64,000 nucleotides of DNA from Gamsiella multidivaricata (lineage: Eukaryota > Mortierellomycota > Mortierellomycetes > Mortierellales > Mortierellaceae). The stretch covers positions 1-64,000 of the forward strand of contig NW_026251817.1 of assembly GCF_025024155.1 (NCBI RefSeq), read 5' to 3'. The notes beneath the pieces were generated by a model. It saw only the letters and a program-made list of their open reading frames with translations. It was not told the DNA's origin and searched no databases. This document shows, in pieces, positions 1 to 15,224 of the stretch. Numbering within the stretch: position 1 is the first letter of the stretch; each line of letters begins with the position of its first letter. The position numbers and the translations under genes are program-made.

Positions 1-1788
1 GACAAGCTGCACTCAGCCGAGCGACATATGATTTTTATCGAAAAGCGCCCGCCCAGAACGGATTGGCCCGCCTTGAACACCAAAATTGGTGGCGCACATG
101 CATCTGAACCTAATGACAAAAAAGCTTGGCAGCAATGCACGGTTCTCTCTCAGGATATCCCCACGCGATTTAAATGTGGTAATGCGCTGCTGCTCCTACG
201 CTGTGTGCTAAAGGGAAACTTTGAGCCCCTGTTTGACATAGTGAACTGAGACCCTGCTAAATGAGGAGGATCCGCCATGGACCGGCAATAGAGCGTATAG
301 CAGAGTTTTATACGGCATGTCGCCCGTGGATTGGGACAATGTCCGCATCTAATCCAGGTATCGTAGTGGGATCGTTTTAGGACATGCTGTGCAAGGATGC
401 GAATGGAATATGTTACAGTGTGTTAGTCAGCACGAGCACTGCTGAGTTTGACGCGCTTTGTGAAGGCACGCATCGTGCGCATTCCGCTGCATGTCACCTT
501 GAGTCACTGTATCACTGAAATATACCCGACCGTTCCAGGTGGGTGAAGCCTTTCGCTAGGCAGAAGCAGCAAGGATGGCATCGCAGCCTGCGTTCGAGAC
601 ACGTTCTGTATTTAATTCAAAAAAAGGGGAACATTCGTTCCTGGATCGGTACATGGACAGCTTAACTCTAAACGTCCACCAATCAAATGCTCCATGTATT
701 GGAGTCAAGCCCTTTCTTGACCGCGTAATTTATGGCCCAACGCATAGGCTAGGCACATTTTGACCTTTGGAAATTGAGCAATGCCCTCACAGTTGCCCCC
801 AAAACCGCTGTATACCCTGCGCTATGGCCAGTTTCCCCACCACACAAAGCAGCTCCAGAAAAGAACTTCCTCTGTAGATTGCGCTCTCCCATGGCTCACC
901 CAGGGTTCCAGTCTTTCCACTGTGTTGTGGTAATGCTGGCTCGTACACAAAGAGGATGGGGAGCTCAAAGGCGGAACCAGCATTCAGACGACACATTTTC
1001 GTACCGCGGGAAGTGACGCAAAGAGATAATTCGTTTGCTAGGGAAAGTGTGAGGGGGCCATATGGGACAACTCACTCGTTGCACTCGATATAAACGATGC
1101 TGCACAAGAGTATCGAGGATTGAGAGGATGGATAAAAATACAGTTGAGCTGCTGCGATCTCAGAACAAAGGGTTCGGCGGCACAAGAAACTAGTTGTTGA
1201 GCACGCACGACGTCTAGTGGCGGAAGAAGGAAAGCAAGCACAAACCCCGTCCCTACTCTTGCTGGGCGGTGCGTGTTTAGGGCGGTTGCGGCAGAGTATA
1301 TCAAAGATGCTGTGGTGTAGTGAGAGTGAGGCGATTAGTGTTTTCTATTCAGGATGGGCAACGCCGATACATGTTCATCAAAGAGTTTCTGGGAAAGTAA
1401 AAGAACCAAAAGTCAGCATTGCTATTGCTCTATCCTGCATTTTGATCCAGCTTTGCCATATTAAACCACCGGTCACATTTAAGAGGAGTGATTTTCGAAA
1501 GTCCCTTGGTTCCATGCGCTCAACTACTCTATGTCCTCCACGTTATCACTTCAGCAAGAATGTGCATCGCCCTCGGGGCTGCAGTTTAAACTGCAACTTG
1601 TAGAGCAGGCTCACCGCGTCCGTTCCGAATTTGGACAATGCTCCTGACCGTGGCGGATTCGAACACATCCACTAGAAAACGTGTAATTCCAAACAAGTCC
1701 TACTACGGCGAATACGGTACTAATCGCGTTAACTATTTTCTCCTGTGCAGGACTCGATACATCATATAATATAGTTATTACTTTTCAG
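1..1788. other. Intergenic, no intact gene
   Basis: I see no credible gene here. All open frames are short, stops are frequent in every frame, and I found no recognisable domain. The stretch lies directly upstream of the channel-like relic that starts at 1789, so it may hold its more decayed 5' exons. I could not establish homology for any part of it. Confidence 0.5.
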
Positions 1789-2290
1789 CTGTGGAAGCTA
1801 CCGGTTGACCTGCAGAACCCGGTTTGCGAGCTCGTGCTTATGAACTCGCTTTCTGTTAGCGCCACTCTTAGTATCGTGAAGAAGGTCAGGGTGTTCTTCA
1901 TCATCTTTACAGCCACCATCTTAGCTTTCCAGCGTTCGTTCCTGCATCTTCTGTAGGCCTATACCTCGGAAGATATTATAAATGAGAACAGAAGATCCAT
2001 TGTGACAGACCTTACGCGTAACTCTGCCATGGGGCTTTCGGCGATGTATTTCTTCATGAGTCACTACAGTTCGGTGGGTGATATGTTTGTGCCGAGAGAC
2101 ACGGCCTTTCATATCACGATGGCGCTATAATTCTTCCTGGCAGTCATCTTGATACTGAACGTGTTAATTGCCTTGTCCAATATTGCATTTTAGACAGCCG
2201 ATGACAGTTGGGGCCATGTTTGGCTCGAAGCCCAGCTCTACTATGTAGACAAGGTGAAGATATATCCTTCCTCTTTTAAGGTACTAGAAA
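1789..2290 (+). pseudogene. Decayed ion-channel (TRP/ion-transport-like) gene fragment
   Basis: One frame reads for about 165 codons with membrane-channel character but is broken by three in-frame stops: TAG at 1954, TAA at 2128 and TAG at 2191. It begins after a preserved splice-acceptor-like sequence (TTTTCAG ending at 1788). The reading contains KKVRVFFIIFTATILAF (hydrophobic helix), then MGLSAMYFFMS, then FFLAVILILNVLIALSNIAF (last helix of the pore module), then DDSWGHVWLEAQLYYVD. From memory, this order (two helices around a pore loop, then an acidic-aromatic cytosolic stretch) resembles the end of the large ion-transport-domain family in Mortierella. Family assignment is from recall of motif style, not a search. 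No frameshift is needed, so the damage looks like point mutation. I found no intact start or remainder of the gene. Confidence 0.7.
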
Positions 2291-3113
2291 AAAAACATAA
2301 GATGAGCATATCTCCATGTTCATCCATATACCTACCATAGACCATTTAATATGTTCTTTCATCGTGGGTTTTTGGGGAACACATTACTAGTTCTCAAGTA
2401 TGATACACTGTACCGCAACACCCAAGGAGGGATAAGAGTGCCACACAAAGTACTTTGAGAGCTTTGGATCAGAATCAGGCAATTTGTCGATAACCACGAC
2501 GAACCTAATTTGGTGGGTTACTGGACAAGACAGCACCCACGACTGATATGGTTAGGGCGACATTGGGAGAACGGGAGTGATTGAACAGCGCCTGGGAAAG
2601 GATAGATGAATTCCAGACAAGACATGATAAGCTGCAGACGGGTCTAAGTGACGACCCGAAGCGGCTACAGCAGCACCAGGGCTCGTTGCAGTTCCCGATG
2701 AGAGATCCAATGGAAATTCTTCGACACAGGGGACAATAAGGAGACTATATCCTGCCTTTTGTTATCGATAATAAATGCCTTGTTTCGCGTCATGGGCGAA
2801 GTAAAATTTGCTCGATCAGTTCACAGTCCTGAATGAAGACGATAGCGTGCAATTGAGGAGAGGCATGTTTTGAAGCACAGCCATGCGCTTAAAGAACGCA
2901 CTGAACACGACCTTAAGCTCCGCTCAAAGAATCAAGATGCCTTTACTCTTTCTCGGAAGACAAATCCTCCAGCTACAGCGATGCACAGGACAGGGCTACC
3001 AACAACCACCGGCACCCTCAGGAGTATAGTCAGTAGACACTCTGGTAACACCTGCGTCATGGTGGTTTGATCAATTACATGTTCTGATTCCAGGATCTGT
3101 TGCTAATCGACTT
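2291..3113. other. Intergenic, possible continuation of the relic
   Basis: No intact gene. Around 2450-2575 one frame stays open with hydrophilic content, and around 2870-2960 another reads as a charged segment. These could be decayed cytosolic-tail exons of the upstream channel relic, but they are too short to call. The last bases form the short promoter and 5' leader of the GatC-like gene at 3114. Confidence 0.4.
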
Positions 3114-3794
3114 ATGTGGAAAGGTCGTCCATCACTCCCTCGGTTAATAGCATATATCGCATTATGGCAAGCCCACCGCCACTACTCTACTCCAAGCACC
3201 AGCACCAACATCAGCAACAATAGTTCCGCTAAATATGCCAACGAACCCGACTGTCCAGAGCTTGTAGGCCCGCCTTTTCGCCATGAAGACCCTCTACCAT
3301 TCGGCTTCGTTTTGCCCGCACTACTTCTAATCACGCATTTGTTATCCCAAATATAGCCATCAGAGCCGTCGTGGTCACTCAGTTCGTTGCTTGAGAGACG
3401 CGACGCCCTGAACACAACCCCAGACCACAGCCGGGACATCACCCCCGAGACCATCAGTCAACTTCTCGACCTTGCCCATCTCCATAAACCGAAGGACGTT
3501 CAGGAACTTAAGCGGCTTGAGCGGGATGTCCGCCGGATGCGTAACTTTCTAAATTATATCCGGTCCCCAGACCATCCTACTTCGGCTTCGGTCGAGAGTC
3601 TGAGATCTTTGGTCGATGATGGCGAGGGGTTGCAGTTGAGGCAGAACATAGTATCGACAGAGTCTGTTGCTGCTTCGAAGGAAGATGAACAGGACCTGAT
3701 CCATAGACGGGATGAGCTGCTTAAGCGACCAAAACGAGTCAAGGGCAACTTCTTTGTAGTCGGTACCGCTCTTGACCCCAAAGAAGACAATTAA
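3114..3794 (+). CDS. gatC: Mitochondrial glutamyl-tRNA(Gln) amidotransferase subunit C (GatC-like)
   Basis: Likely the C subunit of the mitochondrial GatCAB amidotransferase, which converts Glu-tRNA(Gln) to Gln-tRNA(Gln). GatC wraps around and stabilises GatA and GatB. Model: exons 3114-3263 and 3357-3794, about 195 residues, joined in phase 0 over a 93-bp intron with donor GTAGGC and acceptor ATATAG. Exon 1 starts with a basic, hydrophobic leader ending near HYST, as expected of a mitochondrial presequence. Exon 2 opens with PSWSLSSLLERRD and then DITPETISQLLDLAHL, followed by an ERDVRRMRNFLNYI helix; this matches the GatC fold (I-T-x-E, L-x-x-L-A-x-L, later helix). The exon 1 boundary rests on frame and donor quality only. 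The gene converges on the NUP42-like gene, 209 bp away. Confidence 0.72.
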
Positions 3795-4003
3795 ACAAGA
3801 TTCATTGTACTGTTATATTGTCTTACAGTCTGTATTTTATTTAAGTGGGTTTTCTGTACAATTGGTCGCAAAAGAAGACGAGTGCATGCTGGATGTGTTT
3901 GCTTGTTTGAGTATCGGTGAATTGGTGCGAAAGTGCAGAAGCACAGGGGTATGATGCCATGTAAAGCAATGTCGCTTCGCGTCACGTCGGATCCTGTGTG
4001 CCA

Positions 4004-5865
4004 TCACCGCAGTTCTACGGGCGGTTCCTTCTCTGGTATGCGTTTGATCTCAAAAACCGGAGCCCTGAATGCAGCGATCTCATCATCCGTCAATGGCTCG
4101 CCCTTGCCAGACGTCTTTAGACCCGTTGCCTTGACCATCTTGAGTGCGCCTGCACTGACCGCAGCATCCTTAGCAGCCGCAGCCGCAGAAACATTACTAT
4201 TACCACCTGCCGCATTCATACCACTCGCAGCATTTCCGAATGCGCCTCCGGCGTTGCCGGCGTGTCCAAATGGACTTGCTTGCGTGGCTGTACCAAATGC
4301 GCTAGCTCCATGTCCAAACACGCCCTGCTGCTGCTGTTGTTGTTGTTGCAGCTGCTGACCAAATCCTGATCCTCCAAAGGCCGTACTGCCTTGACCAGCT
4401 GTGCCAGCTGGAGTCGCATTGTTTCCAAAAGCCGACTGCTGACCGAACCCACCTCCAGTTCCAAAGGCGCTGGTTGTGGGCTGCAGTGCTGCTGTGGTCC
4501 CGAAAGCATTACCGCCAGTTCCAAACGTACTTCCGCCGCCTCCGAAACTGCTTCCTCCTGTTCCAAAGGCGCTGGTCGGATTGCCAGTGGCACCCCCGAA
4601 AGCACTAGTGGCATTTCCGCCAGCTCCAAATGCGCTTTGTCCTGCTCCTAATGAAGATGTTTGTCCAAATGCTGATCCAGAGCCGAGTGTGGATGCCTGA
4701 CCAAATGCTGAGCTAGGGCCGAGCGTCGACGGCTGGCCAAAGGCAGAGTTGCCACCAAGGGACGAAGTTTGACCGAACGCAGAGCCTCCCAAAGTTGATG
4801 TCTGCCCAAAGGCTGAGCCCTGACCGAGATTCGATGTCTGGCCAAAAGCTGACGTCTGCCCAAACCCTGAACCCTGACTGAATGCCGAATTTCCTCCGCC
4901 TCCACCGAACGCACTATTTCCTGGCCCTGTAGGTGTCGTCGATGCAGCAGTGCCAGCGCCAGAATTGGGCCTGATAGTACTCATAAAGTAGTTATATGCA
5001 CCCTGTGGGTCCTTTGTGATCTTTTGAATTTCCTGCTCCATACCCATGTTCAGCTGCTGAAGCTTTTGCATGAAAGCATCCTGCATCCCCCCTGGCCTGT
5101 TCCCGAGAGTCGCAGCCACAGCCATCAGCCCCGAATAATCGCTAGTGGCCTGAAGCACAGTGGGGTTCTGAGTTTCATAGTACATGAGTCGAAGTTCCTC
5201 TGGCTGCATATCCTTTCCTTGGATCAGGTTGGGTTCCTCCTTCCCTGGCGCGTATGATGAAAGTTCGTGGAATGGTCGATCCAGTGTCAAATCGTTTACA
5301 ATCGTATTTGCACTATAAAGCAAAAGCATAACAAAAGCGCAAGAAATGTCAGTTATCCTATTCATGATCCTGACTGAGATGTTTCACCAATCGCACGGAT
5401 AGCACTTACTCGTATGAAATCTTCTTGGCCCCAGGAGCATTTGCGCCAGCACCACCTGCACCCGTGTTTCCGAACGCAGATCCTCGGTTGGTGTTATTGT
5501 TACTGCCTCCAAATCCTCCACCACTGCCGCCACCGCCCCCAAATCCGCGCTGTCCAAATCCTCCGCCCCCACTACTACCTCCGAATCCGCCGCTTCCAGT
5601 ATTTCCACTCAGCGCTATTGTTTTCAGGTCAAGAATGAGCGATTATTTTTTGTAAGCGACAGTAACTTCCAGTCATTGAGAACGCGGCAATGGTAAACGC
5701 GTTGGATGACTTACCACTGAAAGAATTGTTGGAAGCGAAACCACCACCACCACTACCATACCTATTATTTGAGCCGAGCTGCCCGCCGCTTGGATGGATC
5801 GAGCGACATCGGTCCCCGTACCTGCATCTACCCTGAAGAAAGAATTGACAGATCTGTCCCGACAT
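4004..5865 (-). CDS. NUP42: Nup42-like nucleoporin (CCCH zinc finger plus FG repeats)
   Basis: Cytoplasmic-face nucleoporin that binds Gle1 and assists mRNA export by the DEAD-box ATPase Dbp5 (known role of yeast Nup42 and human NUPL2/CG1). Three exons, 5865-5715, 5614-5410 and 5312-4004, give 554 residues; all borders are GT-AG and frames close. The N-terminus begins MSGQICQFFLQGRCRYGDRC, a CCCH zinc finger (C-x5-C-x5-C then H). Glycine-rich sequence follows, then a helical middle with the motif LMYYETQNPTVL, about 20 FG-type repeats (AFGQ, GFGQ, SAFG) and a short poly-Gln run. The C-terminus (DDEIAAFRAPVFEIKRIPEKEPP) resembles the Gle1-binding tail. Human NUPL2 keeps the CCCH finger but budding yeast Nup42 does not, so this gene has the ancestral layout. 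Start chosen because the finger begins right at this ATG. Confidence 0.9.
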
Positions 5866-6054
5866 TGAATGAATAACACTGATGGCAAAAGCGAATGAAA
5901 GTATAATAAGTAGGGAGGGCGAGGTGAGATGCAGGAGCACCGTTAAACACCATACACCAAGCCACGGCTCCCTTTTCTTTTTTTTTTTGCCACCAACCCA
6001 TGCCATTCGATCGTAAAGGGAATGGCACGGTATTTTATTTCGTGGAATTGACTA

Positions 6055-9000
6055 TCATTTCTTGTTCCTTTGATCAGGCGGCGTATGTGGAAAAATATCC
6101 GCCAGCTCAGAGCGACTAACAGTCGATGGAAGCCTGGAGGAAGCTGTAGAGGTGGGATGGTCGTCCAGTTTCGGATATTGAGAGATTGCGAGCGCATTGT
6201 TAAGAGCCTGGACGCCTGCAGACAACACTGGAGCATTGGTCTGTGTCCGCGATGACCCTTCGTTGAGGCCAATACCCGGCAGTGCCGTCGTTGTTACCGT
6301 TGTGCCTCTAAATCCCCCTATGGCACTTCTTGGAGCGGTAGCTGAGTATGATGACGATCTGCCGGTCACCGTACTCGAATGATTCGTCTGATTCCGTTGG
6401 TGCTCGTCAAAACTGGTGCCTGCGTCGGAGCGGTCCTCGATGTAATCTTCCCTGAATAAGTTATCGCTACCCTTGGATGTCGAATCCGAATACCCAAAGA
6501 GCTGTCTACCGCTCAGTCCCTCGGGGAGAGCGCTGCTGCCATTGTCAAAAATGCTACTGTTGTTGCCAATGTGCATAGAGGGTCCACCACTGCTAACCCT
6601 ATCTGGACTCGTTCTTGAAAGTTTTCTTTGCTTAGATGGCGCGAATGGACTATCGATATATGGCAACATATGAACCTCAGATCCAGCGGGGCCCATTACC
6701 GAAGACATCCTCATATTTGACGTCTGAAGAACTGTCTGATCAAGCCCGAGTCCAAGTCCAGTATTCCGTTGTCTGTGTGAGAGGTAAATTTGGTCCGCAT
6801 CGGTCTTCACATCAAAGTTTTTCTGAGACGACGATGACAAGGACCATGAGTGTGTCATGCTAGATATGTCCTGAGTGAACGATCCATACTTCCACAGACT
6901 CGCCACAGGGTTATGGGCGCCATTGGTAGCTTGAGTCCTCCCCTCCCCTACAGCCGCTGAGGATTGCGCTTTAGGTCGTGATGAAGTTCCAGTCGTGTCA
7001 GTTAGAGAGTAATCCGAAAGTGTATCCTCAAGTTCATTAAGGTCAATCGCTCCTGTCATAGCCAAGACATCCTTGATCATGCTTCCATCTGCGGCATCAT
7101 CCATAGCATGAATGGTATCCATCTGGCTTTGGTGCAGCATTCTATCCGTGCTGGCGGCCAGTATCTCAAATGACGCTCGCCTGTAGCCCGCTGATGTATT
7201 GGTTCGCAACAGATCTTCGAAAGGCCTTGAAGGACTGGGGCAGGATTGTGGTATTGCTCTCCACAAGTCGCCTTGGGTAGTGATAAAACCATTGGCGGGG
7301 AATGTAGGTCGCTGGATTGGTGACAAGCCGAAGAATGCATTTTGAACGCCTGGTTGTGTCTCCCACGACGCTTCAGTGGAGGCAGATGCTGATGTTCCAT
7401 AGATGGCGTAGGGTGACTGTGAGGATATACTGCTATGGTGATTCGCGTCATTGCCTCGCATGCTCGTAGTTCTCTGCAGTACATGTCCGCCCCTATTGTT
7501 TTGCGCAAGGGCGGGCATGATCTGGATCTGCGACTCCTGTGCTGGTTTTGGAATGTAGTGGCAGCCGTCAGGAGATAGTGAGCGTGTAAGCGGAACAGTG
7601 GGTGGCTGACCTTGGCTCTGAACAGAGGATGATCCGTACAGATAGCGCGCTCGGGTAGGTGGTACAGGGGGTGCTGCAAGCGGGGCAAGGAAGGGTTCTG
7701 CGGTGGTAGATGTATTGGCTGCCACGGACGAGTGCGTATGAAAGGGAGCTGATGATTCTTGGCTTAGCTGAGGTTTTCCTGAGGCGGCTGGAGGGGATAC
7801 CTGAATATACGAGGAAGGACGCTGTAGAACCTGCGTAGGTACGGATCGCATCTGCACATGAGGAGCCATAGAGCGTGGACGCTGTAGAATTTGTATAGAG
7901 TGGTCAAAAGGTCCCTTAGAGGCAGGACTAGAGCTTGGGCTTTGATGCTCAGATCCAGTGAGAAGACCAAGAAGCGATTGCTGTGAGTCTGCTGATTTCG
8001 TTATTGCTGCTGCCACAGAAGTTAGCTCTGGTGAAGTTGACTGAGTTGCTGTTACTGTCATTGCAGAGATCTGGTCAATGTTGGACGACCTCGTCTCCGT
8101 TGGAGTGGGCGCCAGAAGAGGTGTGTCCTGGGTCATTGCTTTCCGCCGAGTCGCCTCCTCTGCTATACGTTCAGCCTCGTCTTCTGAATCATCAGCGAGA
8201 GGCGCGCTGCTAGTCAGCAGCTCGATGGCCTCCTCAAATCTCCCTTCCGTTTGAATCAGAGCCTTCCTGACGTCCCGCTCTGGAAAGCCCATATCCGCCA
8301 TTCTAGTCACCACCAATTGTGAAGGGCGATAATTTGTCTTGGCTTTGGGAAGCCTTGAAAGGGCTAGCGGTATGGTTGATGGTTTTGAGAATGTTACTGT
8401 TCCAGACATCGATGGTTTCGATAGTGGTCCCAAAGTAGAAGGCGCTGGTATAGCCGAGATGGTATGTGAGATAACAGCGTGGGTGGTCAATTGAATGGGC
8501 AACTGCCTAACTGCATGTATTGAATGAGTTGCAGGCGAAGCTGAAGGTTGGCTGGCTGCAGGAGAACCGATTGGAGATGGCGACCCAGACTTGCCAGGGC
8601 TAGGTTGGACAGGCGCGGCGAGCGTTCTGGTGGACGATGTCTCTTTAGCAGCCATCTGTGCATCGTTGCCGCCCTTGCCCTTCTTTTTCTTTTTCTTTTT
8701 GCCTCCACCTCCGCCGCCGTTATTTCCGTAGAGACCGGCCGCCGAAGCCTTCAAACGCGCCAGCTCCTTTTCTTCCTCCTCCCTCCTTCGCTGGTCCGCC
8801 TCCAGCTTCTCTTCCTGTTTCCGACGAGCAGCCCTATCTTTCTCTTCTTCCTCTCTCATCAGCTCTAGTTCCTTTCTTCTTAGTTCCTCCAGGAACGCAT
8901 CCTTCTGTCTCTGTGCTTCCTTGATAGCTGCCACTGCCTTTTGGAGATGTTGTAGCACAGCTCGGTATTTCTGGGCCTTTGCTTTGGATGATTTTTCGCG

Positions 9001-10937
9001 ATCCAATCCAGCCTTAGCAAGCATTTCTGGAGTATTTCCCTCGACGTCGGCGATGCTGATCCTAGCATGGTGCTGTAATAGCATAGCTACGAGGTCACCA
9101 CAGCCGCTCTGGGCAGCGTAATGAAGTGCTGTCTTCCCAGATTTGAGGCTGCTTTTATCGACGAGGAACGGCGCCTTCTCCACCAACAGCCTACATATCT
9201 CTAAGGGTGCGCTGCTTTCGGCAGCAGTGTGCAGTGGCATTCGTCCTTCTGAATCATAAACATCCAGGGAAATGCCTGACATGATTGAACATCAGTTATT
9301 GACCTGTCTTCAGTGCAAACAAGGAACAAGTGATGCAGTGACCACAGGAGGGCAACCATGGCCTACCTTTGGTTATGAAGAAAACAACAAGGTCGAGACA
9401 TCCGGCACGGACTGCCACATGCAACAACGTCTCCTGCATTCCTTGTCCCTCGCCTGGATGCCTAATGTCCTCCATTGCAGTCATAGACTCCCATCCTGTG
9501 ATGCGTGTTGTTGAAGCCGAGTGGAACCTTGGGATGTCTGGCATCGACTCCAATTCAGCTGGAGATATCTCAACCATCCTCTTTACGACGTCCACATGGG
9601 CTTTCAAAGCACTCTTAAACAGGAACGAACGGGCAGCCTGATCAGCTTCCGCTATTTTGAATCATTCGGAAGAAGAGGGCTCGAAGTTATTTAGTATTGT
9701 CTGCACTTGTTTTTGTCAAGCTTTATGCTACGGGGCGGATGCTGCTACAGAGCACAAACCTGTTTCACGCTTCCTACGAGCCTCTAGCTCGACTTTCTCC
9801 TTGCGCTGCTTCTCCTGCGACTCCCGTTTGCGGCGTTGCTCATCTTCGAGGCGCAACCTTTGAAGAAGTTGTATCCGTTCTATATAAAACAAAATCGAGA
9901 TCAATGAGTAACCTGGATAAACAAAGACGATCTGGTGTTGCCCTTTGCGGGCGCGCGCCTTCAACTTACCCTCCTCTTGTTTACGCTTCTGCGCATCGTA
10001 GAGATTTCTTCGCCATGCATCCTCATCTATCGGGTTCTTGTCACTTCTCAGCTTGAGTATCGCTGCAAACTGTCGTTTCTCTTCCTCCAAAGCGATCGCC
10101 GCCACTCCGTCCGCTGCATAGCGACGCGAGTACTCATAGTCATCGTAGGTCCCGTCGTATTCGTCATCATCATAGTCTTCGTCGTCTTCGTCATCTTCGT
10201 CCTCGTCGTCCTCATCCTCATCGTCCTCGTCCTCATCATCATAATCCTCTTCGTCCGGCTCATCCTCATAACTATCATCCGGAAAATCCAAAGAGATATG
10301 GTCGTTATGATCGATGCCACAGCCGCAGGGTTCTCGCTGCTGTGATAATTGAAGAGAGTGGCCTAGTTGCTGCTCCAGTTTTTCTGCGAGATTGGTGGTG
10401 AAACTAGACACGACAAACGACTTGTCCGAAAGAATTTCCCTAATTTTGGGATCTAGATTTCAGCAAGTAGAATTGCTGCTTAGTATGGTTATATCGTAGC
10501 ATGCATAATCTTCAGAAATGATAGATAGCTCCCATCGCAATTAATTGTACCTATTGAGCCCTCTTCACGTAATAGCTTTGTATATAATTCCATCAGTGCT
10601 TCTGGCGATGGCCAGACAATGTGCTCCTTCCTAGTATTCCTTATAGCTTCTGTAGCAGTATGCTGAGTCAAAACTGTGGCAATCCTCTAAAAAAAAGGGG
10701 GTGATAAAAAAAATGGCGGGAAAACGGGGTCAGGAAGAGCTTCGCCGAGCGTACATGGTGCCCAGGGCTGCTCAGACGTTCCAAAAGTTGAATATATTCC
10801 ATTGGATGCTCCAATCCTTGATGCTTGATATTCCTATTGAATGCAGTCTGTCTAGTCAGTTGACTGGTTTTGCGACAGTGAAGTGAATGGGTAGGATGCC
10901 AGAAACAACGAAAGGCTATGCTGATCGAGGCTGCCAT
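6055..10937 (-). CDS. Ankyrin-repeat / coiled-coil / UBA-domain protein
   Basis: Function unknown; the domains suggest a ubiquitin-binding scaffold (inference). Exons: 10937-10755, 10686-10551, 10452-9970, 9879-9760, 9651-9367 and 9275-6055; frames close to 1475 residues. In order: a helical N-terminus; an acidic Asp/Glu run of about 45 residues near 230-280; a charged helix; ankyrin repeats near 380-510 (ETLLHVAVRAGCLDLV, GRMPLHTAAE, GKTALHYAAQSGCGDLVAMLL, GNTPEMLAKAG); a Lys/Glu/Arg coiled coil near 500-580; a Gly-then-Lys run; a UBA domain near 720-759 (MADMGFPERDVRKAL with FEEAIELL); and about 700 residues of Ser/Pro-rich disorder. The start is the weak point: 10937 is the first ATG of a continuous frame, but the true start could be 10802, or lie in an upstream exon (see 11212-11526). 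The 3' end lies 189 bp from the NUP42-like start. Confidence 0.82.
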
Positions 10938-11211
10938 GTCCTGCTGTAAAATGATATTCTGTCGGCGACTAGAGTGTGGCTGCAGTTTTGCTGATGTCCA
11001 GACAGTTGCTACTGTCCGAGACAGCTGTTACTGTGTGATCCTGAGAAAGAATGCGCTGTTTCAACGACTAAGACGATGAGAGCTGCGAGTGCCAGTCGAA
11101 GAAACGTTTGTACGGTAGCACCTTTGGTTCTGCGAGGCAGGATAGTCGAGACTACTATCGTTCCCCTGAAAACATATGAAACTTGTCTGAAGGCGACAAA
11201 GAAGCTGAGAT

Positions 11212-11526
11212 ACCTTTGCATACTCCCGACAGAAAGCCTGAATCTGTTCGTCCTTAAGCCTTTGCGCCTTGATTGACCACGGTTTCTTGTCGGCCTGGTG
11301 TGATGAGTGCGATGTGGTGGCGTGATCCGGGGCGTTGTTGGCCTGTGCTGGCATTAGTGCATGGATCTGCAGGCGAGCGACTGGGCAATGGTAGCATGCG
11401 CTTAGGCAGTTGAGTCGTTGGTCTAATACAGGTGGCGAAGGGAGCTGGTCGTCTAAAACCCTTAACAGCTGTTTTTGGTAATGAATGCGTGCCTGAAATT
11501 TAGGCGCACGGACAATTGTACGACCC
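11212..11526 (-). CDS. Possible orphan 5' exon or small gene
   Basis: An open stretch of about 105 codons begins with ATG (MGRTIVRAPKFQARI) just downstream of the kinase stop codon. It ends with KAQRLKDEQIQAFCREYAK directly before a donor-like AAG/GTATCT. Codon choice looks coding and the last 20 residues would form a charged helix. It could be the first exon of the ankyrin-UBA gene, the first exon of a small separate gene, or chance. Several acceptors lie downstream (for example before 11174 and 11043), but none gives a clearly better continuation. I do not recognise the protein. Coordinates are approximate. Confidence 0.3.
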
Positions 11527-11572
11527 ATACTGAAGCCAGAATCATGTCGTGGTGTGTTATTGAAAAACAATG

Positions 11573-15224
<3,652 letters not shown>

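Noticed and set aside
1650..1685. GATTCGAAC-like sequence resembling a tRNA T-loop
   Set aside because: No matching acceptor or anticodon stem could be found around it.
4004..5312. Long plus-strand Pro/Ala-rich and minus-strand alternative frames over the FG-repeat exon
   Set aside because: They mirror the repeats of the nucleoporin in other frames; only the FG frame splices cleanly to the CCCH exon.
9935..10345. Plus-strand frame rich in Val/Ile that looks like a membrane protein
   Set aside because: It is the antisense of the Asp/Glu run of the ankyrin-UBA gene (GAC/GAG read backwards gives GTC/CTC).
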